A stretch of 64,000 bases of DNA from Rebecca billardiae RCC1528. Taxonomy: Eukaryota > Haptophyta. The position numbers and the translations under genes are program-made. The stretch is taken from positions 2,046,001 through 2,110,000 of the forward strand of contig OZ251223.1 of NCBI GenBank assembly GCA_965240325.2, written 5' to 3'. Of the stretch, positions 20,717 through 32,390 are shown piece after piece (the stretch's first letter is position 1; each line of letters begins with the position of its first letter). The notes beneath the pieces were generated by a model that was given only the letters and a program-made list of their open reading frames with translations, did not search any database and was not told the DNA's origin.

Positions 20717-20925
20717 GTCCACGTGAGCGCAAAAAAGTGGCCTCGAGCCTGCTCAAGGCCTGCTCAAGTGACAAGTGCGCACAACTGGCTCGCCAGAGGG
20801 CAAAAGGCCAATAATAGCTACTCCCAATTCCCGAAGGCTGATGATGAATACGCACACGTGCGCCTGATGAATATCGATGATATTCTGCTCGACCCCGTAG
20901 CAGTCCATGAACCATATATACATTA

Positions 20926-21078
20926 TAATGTATGAAAACGAAGCGGTGCAAATGATGTTCTCCAGTATAGTGGATACGACCCCGACGAAGCGATTTTATG
21001 CCTGCGTGAACCATACATATGAATACGAAGCGCGGTGCAAATGTTCTCCAGTAGTGAATACGACCCCGACGAAGCCAA
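20926..21078 (+). repeat. Two-copy direct repeat (~85-bp period)
   Basis: TGAATACGAAGCG..GTGCAAATG..TTCTCCAGTA and GAATACGACCCCGACGAAGC appear at about 20931-20990 and 21017-21078 with small differences. AT-rich, no coding content. Confidence 0.7.
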
Positions 21079-21141
21079 TATATATCGGTTGGTTACTTCG
21101 CTGATCCCGTAAGGACGTGCAAAAATAGCCTCAAAGAAGCT

Positions 21142-21546
21142 TGTCGGGCTATCCGGACTCGCCGGATACCCGTGTGGCACCGAGCGCGAGTAGCTGCTCG
21201 ACCGCTGCTTAAGCGCGAGGTGAGTAATCACTACAAGCTGGTGATTACACCTTTCGTCAAGGATACGTTCATTCCTTCCACTCCAATAGTCGCTCATTGA
21301 CTACTCCCGTATGCGATGCTTTACCCGCTTACCGGGGCGACGCAGATACATACGGAGATCGTGGCTTCCACAAGCCACGTTGCCGATGTAAAACCGTTTT
21401 GGAGGCTGCCTCGGTGTTTAGCCGAGCCAGCCAGCCAGGCAGAGGCTCGGGGCTATCCATCCTCTGGCTGCCCCCCAGTTGGCCAGGGCCCAATTGCCGT
21501 AGGCTGAAGCCACACGCCTTCGTTTCGAGAGCCCTAATGTCTCAGA
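21142..21546 (+). repeat. 5' LTR of the copia element
   Basis: 405 bp, beginning TGTCGGGC and ending TCTCAGA. It differs from the 3' LTR at 21143 (G versus T at 27722) and 21321 (T versus C at 27900). Confidence 0.93.
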
Positions 21547-21558
21547 TGGTATCGGCGC
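21547..21558 (+). other. Primer-binding site
   Basis: TGGTATCGGCGC starts at the base after the LTR. It is close to the TGGTATCAGAGC complement of the initiator-Met tRNA 3' end used by many copia elements (established knowledge), so priming by tRNA-iMet is likely. Confidence 0.7.
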
Positions 21559-21575
21559 GCTCGAACGCCTACGGC

Positions 21576-24500
21576 ATGGCCACTGGAGGGCACCTGAAGG
21601 ATCCCAAGACGTCGAAGCCCCTCACTACTCACAGCGATTTGACTGCCGCGCGCGTGCGCACCGAGATCAACCATGCGATCTCATGCGTTGCATCAGACGC
21701 GCGCGCGCTCAAGGCCCTCCTCAAGCTCGAGGGGGCCTCGGTCGAGGTGATGATGTTCGAGGACCCCAAGAACCTACTCTCGCGTTCGCTCACCCAGGAG
21801 GAGTCCCTCGAGCGCATCGCCCAGCTCCAGGTGGAGCACGATTTGATGACGGAGTCCATTTTTGGCACGCCGGCGCGGACGCGCGCGCGGCGTGGCCTGG
21901 ACTTCGAGCCGGCGTCCGCCATCGGCACGCCCAAGATGTACGCCCCGGAACCGATCACTCCGCGCGCGTACTCCCCGCTCGTCGCCACCTCCGGCTCGGA
22001 CGACTCGGAGGAGGAGCATGACGATGACGCGTCCGCGCGTCCACCCGCACCGCGCGCCGCGCGGCTGAGCAGCGCCCCTTCCACCAGCCCCTCTGTCGCA
22101 GGCGGTGTGGAGGACGAGCTCCAGCAGCTCGAGTTGCGCGTCAAGGCGGTATCGATCCGCCTCAAGGCCCATCATCAGTTCGTCTACCTCAACATCTCGG
22201 CCATTCTCATGAAGACGCTCCTCACGGACTCGATGTCGAGCGGCTTGGCCGACGCGATCCACGCAAGTCTCCCGCACCGCCCGACGTTCGCGGACGTGCA
22301 CCACTACCTTGTCGTCAACTCTCGGCGTTCGCCGTTGACGACAGGGCGGCTCAAGCTGACCGAGCTCCTCTCGCTGAAGCCGCTCGCCCCTCACGCCAAC
22401 GTCGACAACTGGATCGCCACCTACGAGCAGACGCTCAGCGAGTTCAACCAGCTGGAGCTGGCGCCAAGCACTTTCAAGCTCATTCTCGCCCTCCATCTCA
22501 CGCAGCAGCGTTACCCGCAGCTCGTTGCGCTCACCGAGGCTGGCTCGATCGAGTCGGAGTCATTCGAGAAGTACGTGACCTCGATCAAGTCGGCGGCCGC
22601 CTCTGCGAACCTCGCCAGGCCGGCCGGCGCGGCGATGGCGGCGCGCGCGCCCGCGCGCGCGCCCCACCGCGGCAACGCGCCGCCGCAGCGCGGCGCGCCG
22701 CGCGCTCCTCACCGCGGCGGCGGCGATCGCCCCGGCGTTCCGGCGGGCCCGTGCCACATCTGCGGCGAGCATGGCCATTGGCGCGACCAGTGCCCGCAGG
22801 GCGAGCGCCCCGAGCGCCCTCGCCCCCGCCAGCGCTCGGGCAAGGCGATCCACAAGGAGCCGCGCACGGACGAGAAGGCCGTGACCTTCGACCTCAAGGC
22901 CAAGTCGACGCGCGGCGCGCCCAACTCGGCAAACGGCGCGCGCATGGCCATCGTCTCGGAGGAGGAGCCCGACTTCACCACGGCGGAGACCAGCCCGCCC
23001 GGCGTGTACTACGCCAACTCCGGCGCCAACCCGCTCTCCGAGGCGGACATCATCTGCTCGGAGATCACGCCGCGGCCGACCGCGCTGATGCCGGAGCCCT
23101 ACGTGGCCAAGGGCCCGCGCCCGGAGTACTACTGCCAGCGCGAGGGCTGCCACGGCGCCGGCAACTACATGTGCGGCGGGTGCAACGCGGCCGTGTACTG
23201 CTCCTTTGCCTGCCGCGACGCCGACCACTTCGGCAACCACGGCCTCGTGTGCGACTTCTTCCGCCTCAGCCGCGGCATCGCCATCGAGGACGGCAAGAGC
23301 ATTTTGCCGGGCGACGACCGCACAGAGTCCGAGATCCGCGCCGCGGTCAAGCTGCACGCGAAGTTCCTCGACGGCTCGCACCCGATGATCGAGACGATCG
23401 GCACCGTCGCGTCCGCGCACGAGCAGCTGGCCTTCGTGCACTCCGAGATGCACCGCACCGTCAAGGCGAACAAGAAGTCGTACCTCCTGCGCGCGCCCAT
23501 CCCGCCGCTTCATGTTCTCGTCCATTCGGCCGACGCCAAGGGCAAGGTCGCGACCGAGACGGCCGGCGGCGCGTCCAACCTGAAGGGCTCCGAGACGACC
23601 ATCAAGTCCTCGGAGTACGGCGGCACGCCGCCCGGCGCCGTGGCTTCAGCGGCAACCGCGCACGCCACGACGGCCTCACGCGCCGAGGCGAAGGGCCCGA
23701 GCTCGGACCTTGACCTCCACTTCTTCCTCGATTCGGGCGCCTCGGACGTCATGATCGGCGACTCGTCGCTCATGTTCAACCTGCGCTACTTCCCGGAGGA
23801 CAAGCCCCTCTCGGTCAAGGTGGCCGACGGCGAGTACATGTTCGCCATCGCCCGCGGCACCATCAAGGCCTACATGCTCGACGACCGCGGCAAGCCGTTC
23901 GACGCCAACCTTCACGATGTGCTCCTCGTACCGGCACTCAGCGATCCACTCCTGAGTGTGCACGCTCTCGCTCGCGCCGGCGTCCCCATCAGCTTTGTCG
24001 ACGACGTCGGCTGCATCCACTTCAACGAGGACTACAAGCTCACCGTCGATTTCCCGTACCGCGTGCCGTGGCACGCCCAGCCCCATCGGCTCAACCTCCT
24101 CGCCCTCTCGGTCTCTCGGCCTCCATCGTCCTCATCAACTTTGTGCTCACTTTCTGGGCCAGAAGCTTCTGCCATCTCACTTTCTGATTCCTCATCTCGC
24201 TCTGATGGCGGCACCAGACTGTCGCACTCCATCATCAAGGAGGCCAACCACCGCTCGGGGGGAGCCAATTCCCTCGCCGAGGAGGCGGCGACACGCTCCG
24301 GCGACGACGGCATCGGCGACGGCGACGCTCGCGCTGCTGCCTTAAACGGCCAGACCGACGCCGCGGACTCGCCGCCCGGCGCCCTCGACGACTCCAACCT
24401 CAACTCGGACGGCGCGCGGGCCGATTCCGACCGCGAGCGCGGCGCCGACTCGCGCGACGGCGGCAAGCTGACGGACGCGTGGCGCGACACCTGGCATCGC

Positions 24501-27500
24501 CGCTTCGGGCACGCCAACATGGAGGCGATCTTGCGTACGAAGCACGCCGCCACCGGCATGGGCGCCTCGAAGCCCGACGCGATCGACTGCGACATCTGCG
24601 CGGTCTCCAAGATCAAGTTGCTCCCATTCCCGGGCAAGATGGCGCGCGCGACGCGGCGGCTCGAGATCGTGCACGTCGACTTCTTCGGCCCGTACCGCAA
24701 GGGCGTGCCGCACACGGCCGACGGCACGCCGCTGGCGGACATCTACGCGCTCAGCTTCATCGACGATCACTCGGACTACACGCGCATCTACACGTGCCGC
24801 ACGCGCGACCTCGCGCCTCAGCTGCTCCGGCAGTACATTCGTGACGTTGGGGCGATGTCGCTGCTCTCGATCTCGCTCGGCACCTCGATGGCGGACGGGC
24901 ATTTCCATCCGGACGGAGCCGGCGAGCTCAACTCCCAGGAGTGGCAGGACGTGCTCGACGAGTTCGGCATCCTCATCAACGTCACCTCGGCGCCGCACAC
25001 GCCGCAGCAGAACCCGATCGCCGAGCGCAAGTGGGGCACGCTCGTTGCGGACGCGCGCGCGATGCTCCTGCAGTCGGGCGTCGCGCACAAGTACTGGCCG
25101 GAGGCGATGCTCGTGGCGGCGTACCACCGCAACCACCTCGCCAAGCGCGACGGCAAGACGCCCATCGAGAAGTTCTACGGCTACAAGCCCGACATCGCGC
25201 ACCTCCGCCCTTTTGGCTGCAAGGCGATCGTGTACGACCACTCCGCGGTCGGCCCCGGCGGCTACAAGCTCAAGTCGCGCGGCATCATCGGCTGGCACGC
25301 GGGCTACGCGCGCGACGGCGTCCAGATCGGCAACACGACGCGGAAGATCTTCGGCTACAAGATCTACATCCCCTCCTCCAAGAAGATCGTGATCTCTCGG
25401 CACGTTCTCTTTGATGAGCTCTCGTTCGCGGGCGCTCCGGCGGCGCGACCGACGTGCAGCAAGCAGCACTCGGCCGAGGAGGAGAAGGAGGAGCGCCAGG
25501 CCATCGAGGTGCTTGAGAACGACGAGGACCGCGACGACATCGTGCACCACGACCGTCCCCCACTCGGAGCCGACCGCGTGCTGCGATCGCGCGGCGCTGC
25601 TCTCGACGGCACTGCCGCCGCGGCCATCCCGCTCCCCAAGGACCTGATGGCCGGACTCGAGCCCATCGATTACTACAACAATGGCGACGCCGACTCGCTG
25701 GACGACGCGCTGGGCGCGACCGCCAGCCCCTCCATCCATCCACCGCTCGGCGACGAGGCCAACGCCGACGACATCATCTTGCCGAACGACGACGGCGCGT
25801 ACGGCATTGCTCAGCCCGCTGACACCGAGGAGGAGCTCCCGGCACCGCGCCGCTCAGCGCGCGTGCGCGCGCGCCGCGACGCAGCTGCCGCGGCCGACAA
25901 GACGATGCACTACCAGGTGCTACGGGCCATCATCAACGCGCACGCGCCGATCGGCCCGGAGCCCACGTCGTACAAGACGGCCATGGAGTCGCCCGAGGCG
26001 TCCGAGTGGTGCGAGGCCATCGACGACGAGCTCGACTCGCACAAGGTGAACGGCACCTACAAGGAGGCGGCGCTGCCGCCCGGCCGCATGGCGGTCGGCT
26101 CGAAGTACGTGTTCAAGAACAAGCTGAACGCCGACGCCTCGCTCGCGCGGCGCAAGGCGCGGCTCGTCGCCCAGGGCTTCCGCCAGCAGAAGGGCATCGA
26201 CTACGACGAGACCTTCTCGCCCACCGTCAACCACACGACGGTGCGCACGCTCATCGCGCTGTCGGCGGCTCACAACTACTCCACGACCATGTGCGACTTC
26301 CACACGGCCTACCTCAACGCGCCGCTCGAGGAGGGCGTGGACGTGTACATGCACGCGCCGCCGGGCTACGTCTTCGAGAAGACGTTCAAGCCGCACGAGA
26401 AGCCGGTGCTGCATCTCATCAAGTCCATCTACGGCTTGAAGCAGTCGGGCAGGAACTGGTACCTGCTGCTCGACATGAAGCTGAAGAAGATGGGCTTCAA
26501 CCAGTCGCACGTCGACCCGTGCCTGTACTACAAGTTCACCGCCGGCGGCATCATCATCATCGCCGTCTACGTTGACGACCTGCTGGTCGTGAACGGCTCG
26601 ACCAAGCCGAACGAGGTCGGCGAGATCCTCAAGTCGCTCGCCGACACGTTCAAGATGCGCGAGCTCGGACGCGTCAGCTACTTCCTCGGCCTGGAGGTCA
26701 CGTACAAGGAGGAGGGCATGCTGCTCGCGATGCCGAAGTACATCAAGGAGGTCATCTCGCGCTACGACTTCACCGGCTGCCGCAAGGCGGACGTGCCGGC
26801 TGAGCCGCGGCTGTACTTTGGCGCGCCGACGGACGACGACGAGCCCGCGGACCAGTCTGTCTACCGCTCGATCGTCGGCTCGCTCATCTACGCCTCGATC
26901 ACCTGCCGCCCGGACATCTCGTACGCGGTGAACACGCTCTCTCGCTTCGTGCAGAACCCGCGCGAGCCGCACATGCGCGCCGCAAAGCGCGTGCTGCGCT
27001 ACCTCTCGCACACGCCGGACGCCGGCATCCTCTACCGATACGGCAACACCGGCGGTCTCAAGGCTTACTCGGACTCGGACTGGGGCAACATCCCGGACTC
27101 GCGCCGCTCGATCACGGGCAACGTGCTGTTCTACGGCTCGGGCGCGGTCCACTGGAACTCATACATCCAGACGACCACCGCCCTCTCCTCCTGCGAGGCC
27201 GAGTACATGGCGCTGTCGGACACGGGCAAGTCCGTCGCGTACATGCGCAACATGCTGTCCGAGCTCAAGCTGATCGACACCAAGATCCCGACCAAGATCC
27301 TCGCGGACAACACTGGCGCGATCAACCTCGCCGTGAACCCGTCCGTGCGCAAGCGCACCAAGCACATCGAGATCCGCTACCACCGCATCCGCGACTGGGT
27401 GGCGGCCGGCGAGATTGACGTGACCTTCGTGAGCTCCCACTTCCCAGGACAACGTGGCCGACGTTCTCACGAAGGGCCTCACTCGCGACAAGTTCAAGCG

Positions 27501-27552
27501 CTTGGTGGACCACCTCTGTGGTGCCACCACGACGCTCACCCGGCTCAAGTAG
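21576..27552 (+). CDS. copia Gag-Pol polyprotein (one frameshift near 3' end)
   Basis: Start at the first ATG after the PBS; ATG 21546 at the LTR/PBS junction is an alternative. Gag helices lie at about 22130-22620, then a CCHC knuckle (CHICGEHGHWRDQC, about 22752). A MYND-type finger follows at about 23130-23250 with paired Cys, YC-x3-C and H-x3-C; this is not standard for copia Gag. Protease has DSGAS (about 23730). The pre-integrase HHCC region is at about 24490-24610; integrase D, D and E codons are at 24678, 24912 and 25023, with 36 residues between the last two. RT has YVDDLL (about 26567) and RNase H spans about 27050-27430. Near 27440 one extra C in a CCC run breaks the frame; the adjacent frame carries the conserved ADVLTKGL end and stops at 27552. 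Made as one polyprotein cleaved by its own protease. Confidence 0.93.
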
Positions 27553-27708
27553 GTGAGTGTCATCCGAAGACGAAGATCGTCCGCGTGCATCGCTCGCCCG
27601 CTGATCGCGGGCACGCACACGAGCTGCACGCACACGCGCGCACGCGCGCACACGCGCGCGCGCGCGCACCGCACACACGCACACGCTTACTCGCACCTCA
27701 CCGCACTC

Positions 27709-27720
27709 GGTGAGGAGGAG
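27709..27720 (+). other. Polypurine tract
   Basis: GGTGAGGAGGAG directly abuts the 3' LTR, the expected site for plus-strand priming. Confidence 0.8.
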
Positions 27721-28125
27721 TTTCGGGCTATCCGGACTCGCCGGATACCCGTGTGGCACCGAGCGCGAGTAGCTGCTCGACCGCTGCTTAAGCGCGAGGT
27801 GAGTAATCACTACAAGCTGGTGATTACACCTTTCGTCAAGGATACGTTCATTCCTTCCACTCCAATAGTCGCTCATTGACTACTCCCGTATGCGATGCTC
27901 TACCCGCTTACCGGGGCGACGCAGATACATACGGAGATCGTGGCTTCCACAAGCCACGTTGCCGATGTAAAACCGTTTTGGAGGCTGCCTCGGTGTTTAG
28001 CCGAGCCAGCCAGCCAGGCAGAGGCTCGGGGCTATCCATCCTCTGGCTGCCCCCCAGTTGGCCAGGGCCCAATTGCCGTAGGCTGAAGCCACACGCCTTC
28101 GTTTCGAGAGCCCTAATGTCTCAGA
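27721..28125 (+). repeat. 3' LTR of the copia element
   Basis: 405 bp. Begins TTTCGGGC rather than TGTCGGGC, so the usual TG terminus has changed to TT in this copy. Confidence 0.93.
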
Positions 28126-28287
28126 AAGCTGACGCTTGTATTGGACTTGTAACCGTCCTACTTCACACAGAAGTGAACTCTCACGCCCGGCCGTCCACGA
28201 TTGATTAGGGGAATCTCGTGGGCGCGGTTTTTTTCTCCGTGATGCGTGTGTAGAGTAGGCTGTCCGACTCTACACTGCTGTGTAGAG

Positions 28288-30258
28288 GCTGCCGAAAGTC
28301 TGCTCTAGCGGGACCCCCGCGCACTGGGGTCGTTCCGGGCGCGAGCTCGGCGGGGACGTGGCGAGCGGGTCGGCGCGCGCCGTGGGCTGGGTGTGCGATT
28401 TTACCAACGTATCGGTCGACCTGACCCTCCCCGTCGCGCCGCTCTTGCCCTCGTGGCCTCTCTTCCCCCCAACACGGGTGCGCGCAGCCGCTTGAACAGC
28501 CTGGCTGCAGGTCGTTCACAGACGGCAGGCCGCGTGCAACCTGCGCGGGTGAAGAGGGGTGGCTTGTTGCGTGGTTACGCGGCTGACGCCCGTGTGTGGC
28601 CTTGCGAGCCTTTGTGTGCGAGGTTACTTGCCCACATCTGCTCTCGCGTGTCATGCGCGCGTGCAACGAACACTATGCCGTATGCGACCCGCCTTGCAGC
28701 AGCCGAGGCCACTGCCACTGGCTTTCCACGTCGCGCGCGAGATCGTCGACATTCTGACGGGCTCGCATCCAGGCGAGTGCAAGTGCGCGCGCTGCGTTAC
28801 GTTCCTCCCGTCCACTGGAGGTGTGCACTGTTAAGCGGAGTCCAGCAGCCAAAACGACATGGGCATCTGACTCGTCATTCGTGTCAACCTGTGACGACGG
28901 GCATCGCGCCAGGCTGAGAGGCCAGTGCCCAGGATAGCTCGGGTGATGGGGCACCGCACGTCTGATCATCGGATGGCAGATGAAGTCAGCAACGTACTAG
29001 ATCAAGCGTCGGCTTGTCCACGTCGCCGGCGCGGTGTGCGCACTCTCCTGCTGCCGCTGCTGCACTACAGCGCTACTGTACTCTGACAATTCTAGGATTT
29101 AAAGACACATCAGGTATGAGGACGCCGCAGCTCTCCTGATTCGTCTGTCGAAGTACTGATTGGAGGCGGAGGATGTGAGCGCGTTAGCCGCGGATGAGGG
29201 AGTCGTCGCCGATGCTGATCACTGAGATGCCGCGCGCTGTGACTTGCAGTCGTCGGTCGTCACGCCGTTGCCGCCGTCGGACGGTCGGTCCCGGCTGACG
29301 AGTGACGGTCCGAGTTGATGCAGTAAGCTAGTGAGAGTAGTCTGCGTGGATGCTCACGCCAGCCGCCGGTGCGGTCGGGGATGGCGCTCACCCTAGCCGT
29401 GGGGGAGGTAGTCGGCCTGGCCGGCGGGCGGGGTTGCTCAATATTCGTTTCTTTTAATATATATATTTTATTCATCGCCGTGGATTTAATTTTAAACCCG
29501 GCCACGCTAACGACATGACCTTGTGGCGCGTTGCGTCGGAGAACGGGACGGCAGCCTGCCCGCTCGGAGCGTGCTTGTACGCCACAAGCATGCGGGCGAC
29601 GATGCTTGATGATTCCCACTCTCGCACCGGAGCTGTGAGTCTGTGTAACACAGTGACGCGGGAGCCGAGGGTGACTCGACGGGCAACTTCAGGAATGCAC
29701 CTGCCAGAAGCACTGCCTTCAATATCAAGCACGCAGATGGCAAAGACGAAGGCCACAAGCATGCGACAGAACATGTCAACGATATGGCGTCACCGTCTTA
29801 GTGCCTGCAGTGGCCCCACGCTGGCCCAGCTGGCAGCAGGTGGACAAGCGCAAGCGCAGCGGAGATCCGATGGTGTACGTTACACGCGCGCATGACACGC
29901 GAGAGCGGATGTGGGCAAGTAATCTCGCACACAAAGGCTCGCAAGGCCACATATGAGCGTCAGCCACGCAACCACGCAACAAGCCACCCCTCTTCACCCG
30001 CGCAGGTTGCACGCGGCCCGCCGTCTGTGAACGACCTGCAGCCAGGCTGTTCAAGCGGCTGCGCGCACCCGTGTTGGGGGGAAGAGAGGCCGCGAGGGCA
30101 AGAGCGGCGCGACGGGGAGGGTCAGATCGACCGATACGTTGGTAAAATCGAGCACCCAGCCCGCGGCGCGCACCGACCCGCTCGCCACGTCCCCGCCGAG
30201 CTCGCGCCCAGTGCAGCCCCAGTGCGCGGGGGTCCCGCTAGAGCAGACTTTCGGCAGG
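28288..30258. mobile_element. Long-inverted-repeat element (foldback/TIR type), no transposase seen
   Basis: Arms 28288-28676 and 29869-30258 are inverted copies of about 390 bp, visibly diverged by scattered substitutions. Similarity weakens but continues outward past GGACAGGCTATGTGTAGAGA (about 30287-30306). The 1.2-kb centre has no recognised gene. No clear target duplication found. Confidence 0.65.
28677..29868. other. Interior of the long-inverted-repeat element
   Basis: Only short open frames. 29088-29142 is a copy of the terminal sequence of the element at 43309-44131 (AATTCTAGGATTTAAAGACAC...CTCCTGATTC). Around 29450-29475 there is a TTTTAATATATATATTTTA stretch. Confidence 0.45.
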
Positions 30259-30329
30259 CCCCCCGTAGCCAGCGGAGGGGGGCCGGACAGGCTATGTGTA
30301 GAGAGGGTCTCAAAAATCAAAACTCGGTC

Positions 30330-30455
30330 TCCGCCAGCCCTAAAAATCCGGCCCCCGCGTCCCTTTTTCTTGATAAAAGATCTTTTTGAAACGTGGTTCG
30401 GGCCCGCTGGTGCGGGCTCCACGCTGCGCGCTCCGCCCTGCACCGCGGGCCATAA
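30330..30455 (-). repeat. Dispersed ~125-bp repeat, copy 1 (partner 46104-46235)
   Basis: On the minus strand: ATGGCCCGCGGTGCAGGGCG, then a GGGCCC..ACCACGTT segment, AAAAAGATCTTTT and GGGACG-rich end; the same order occurs at 46104-46235 on the plus strand. The GGGCCC-ACGTT core also resembles the elements at 19586-19690 and 50330-50404. Confidence 0.65.
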
Positions 30456-31556
30456 GTAATAGAAGATAAATCGAAATCTACCTTTCTCATAGTCAATATT
30501 CGCACAGAACACACTCAGTCCCCCGTGACGTGGCGAACATTCCGTCCGCGTGAGTTCCTGCCGGTATGCTGCGGTCACCACTGAGATATGTCACTGCTCG
30601 CCAAGTTGTATTAACGACGTGGTATGCAACGGGCAGGCGTCAGAGTCAGCAAGCTGTAGCAGCAGATCGAGCAGCAGAGACAAACACCAGGATCACTGCG
30701 CTCCTCGCCGTCGTCCCCCCCTCGTAGTCGCCCAGTTATATAGGCGGAAAGAGAGTTTGTGCGGATCGGGCATCGGCTCTTCTGCCCAAGGGCCTTGCTA
30801 GTGCTTCATCGCACGCTCTCCGAAGAGAGACCTGCCAGAAACTGGTACGGGTCTGTCTGTATGTAGTTTGAGTGTTTGCCTCGGCGGCTCGGTGCGAGCG
30901 GAGCGGAGCGAGCACTATCCGGCGGAGGAGGCCGGTGAGGCTGCGCACGACGTGAGGCGCGGCTTCGGCCGAGTCGGTCCGCGGAGGATGCGCCGCGCTC
31001 GGCCCGCTGCGCAGCGGCAGTGTGCCTCACTTTGCCCCGAGCGCCGTCCTCCGCGTTGCTCGCACGAATGGTTTGCTGTGCCGCTCGCTGACTGCGCCGG
31101 CCGACTCACGATGGTACCAACACTCACGCCGCCGTCTTTTCCAGCTTCCCGTCAGTCGACAAGTCGGGAAGCATTTCGGCAGTCTGAAGTCGTGCCGGAC
31201 TCGTGCGTTTCCGAGTCGCTGCAACTGCCTGCTCGGTCATCGGTGGCGACCGCTGGCGGCTACGACGGCAGCGGGCTCAGCAGCGAGCTCGGCGGCGGGG
31301 TCCGGGCTGCGGTTGTGATGGTGGCGGTGATGGCAGCCGGCTAGTGGTGGCGGCGATGTGCGCAGCGGCGACGTCACTCGTCAGGTGCCCGTGCGGGCGC
31401 GGCGGCGGGCTTGGCGGCGGCGATGTAGGCGGTGATGGTGGCGGGCTCGACGGGGGGACTTGTAGCGGTGATTGTGGCGGCGGTAACTGGTGGCTGTGGG
31501 TGGCGGAGTGGCAGTGAGCCAGGCAGCTGACAGAGGGAGCACGGCCGAACTCGGAC
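30456..31556. other. Stretch without recognised gene
   Basis: No supported coding region. At 31370-31500 the minus strand carries a short SPP-repeat-like frame (PPPQSPLQVPPSSPPPSPP), perhaps a relic of a hydroxyproline-rich protein. Confidence 0.4.
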
Positions 31557-32390
31557 TCGTGTGAAGGTCCCTCCCACTAGTACTACTGGGACCTTCACAC
31601 GTCTCGAGGGACCTTCACACGTTCGACGAGTGAAGGTCCCTCCGCTGGCGCCGCCCGTTGGCGCTGGATGGGATGGCCGCGTGCGTGCGCGAGCGCCCGC
31701 CTCGCGTCGCGCGCCCCGCGCGCAGAGCGCGCGCTCGGCCGCGCGCGACGCGGCGGAGTCGAGGCTGACATGCCCCTGGCCCACTTCGCGCCGCGCAACG
31801 CCGCCCACGCCCATCGCCGCTCGCACGCGCAGGCCTGCCGCGCACGGCTTGGGCTTTTCAGCACAGGCTGGCGGCGGCGCGCCGGGCCGAGGGCTCGGCC
31901 AGTGTTGTGCCCCTCGGCCAGGCCGAGACTTGGCGGAGGCGCGGGTAGTGCCATCGCCTGCCCAGATCCCGGGCCTCACCGTCAGAGTGTGCACGCGAGG
32001 CGCGCTGTCGTGGTCGACAGGTGAGGCGCCGCGTGCTCGCCCTCGAGCGGGCAGCGGACATACCGGCAGGCGCGCGCGCACACAGCGGGGCTGTCGAGCT
32101 GCTTCCGGCTGGGTAGATCGACGGCGCATGCCCTGGCCCTGGTCTGGGAGGCGTGCGCGGGTTCGGAGGCCGGTGAACGCTCGGCGCGGACCCACGTGTC
32201 TTGCTGGGCACGGTTGCGCGACAGCTCTGCAGCCAGTCTCGAGGCTGAGTGGCATCAGAGCGCTTGCCGGCGTGCTGGCGGGCTCAGCCGCCGGGCCGAT
32301 GCCCACGCCTTGGCCGGGATGCGACCGGCCTCCGCGTCCTCCGCAGCCGCCTGGAGCCGTCGACCCGCCGCCCAAGGCCCGCGGCCGGCG
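31557..32390 (+). repeat. 830-bp block, copy A
   Basis: Inverted copy of 35359-36189, and partly repeated directly at 32747-33220. Its left end carries four GTGAAGGTCCC motifs in alternating orientation (31561 and 31630 forward; 31588 and 31608 reverse). No gene recognised inside, although long GC-rich frames are open. Confidence 0.88.

Larger units (their letters stand above)
21142..28125 (+). mobile_element. Complete Ty1/copia LTR retrotransposon
   Basis: A 6,984-bp element with 405-bp LTRs differing at two positions, a primer-binding site, a polypurine tract and a single gag-pol frame in copia order (protease, integrase, RT, RNase H). The 5-bp target duplication AAGCT is at 21137-21141 and 28126-28130. 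Near-identical LTRs mean recent insertion. One 1-nt frameshift close to the 3' end of pol is the only defect found. Confidence 0.95.
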
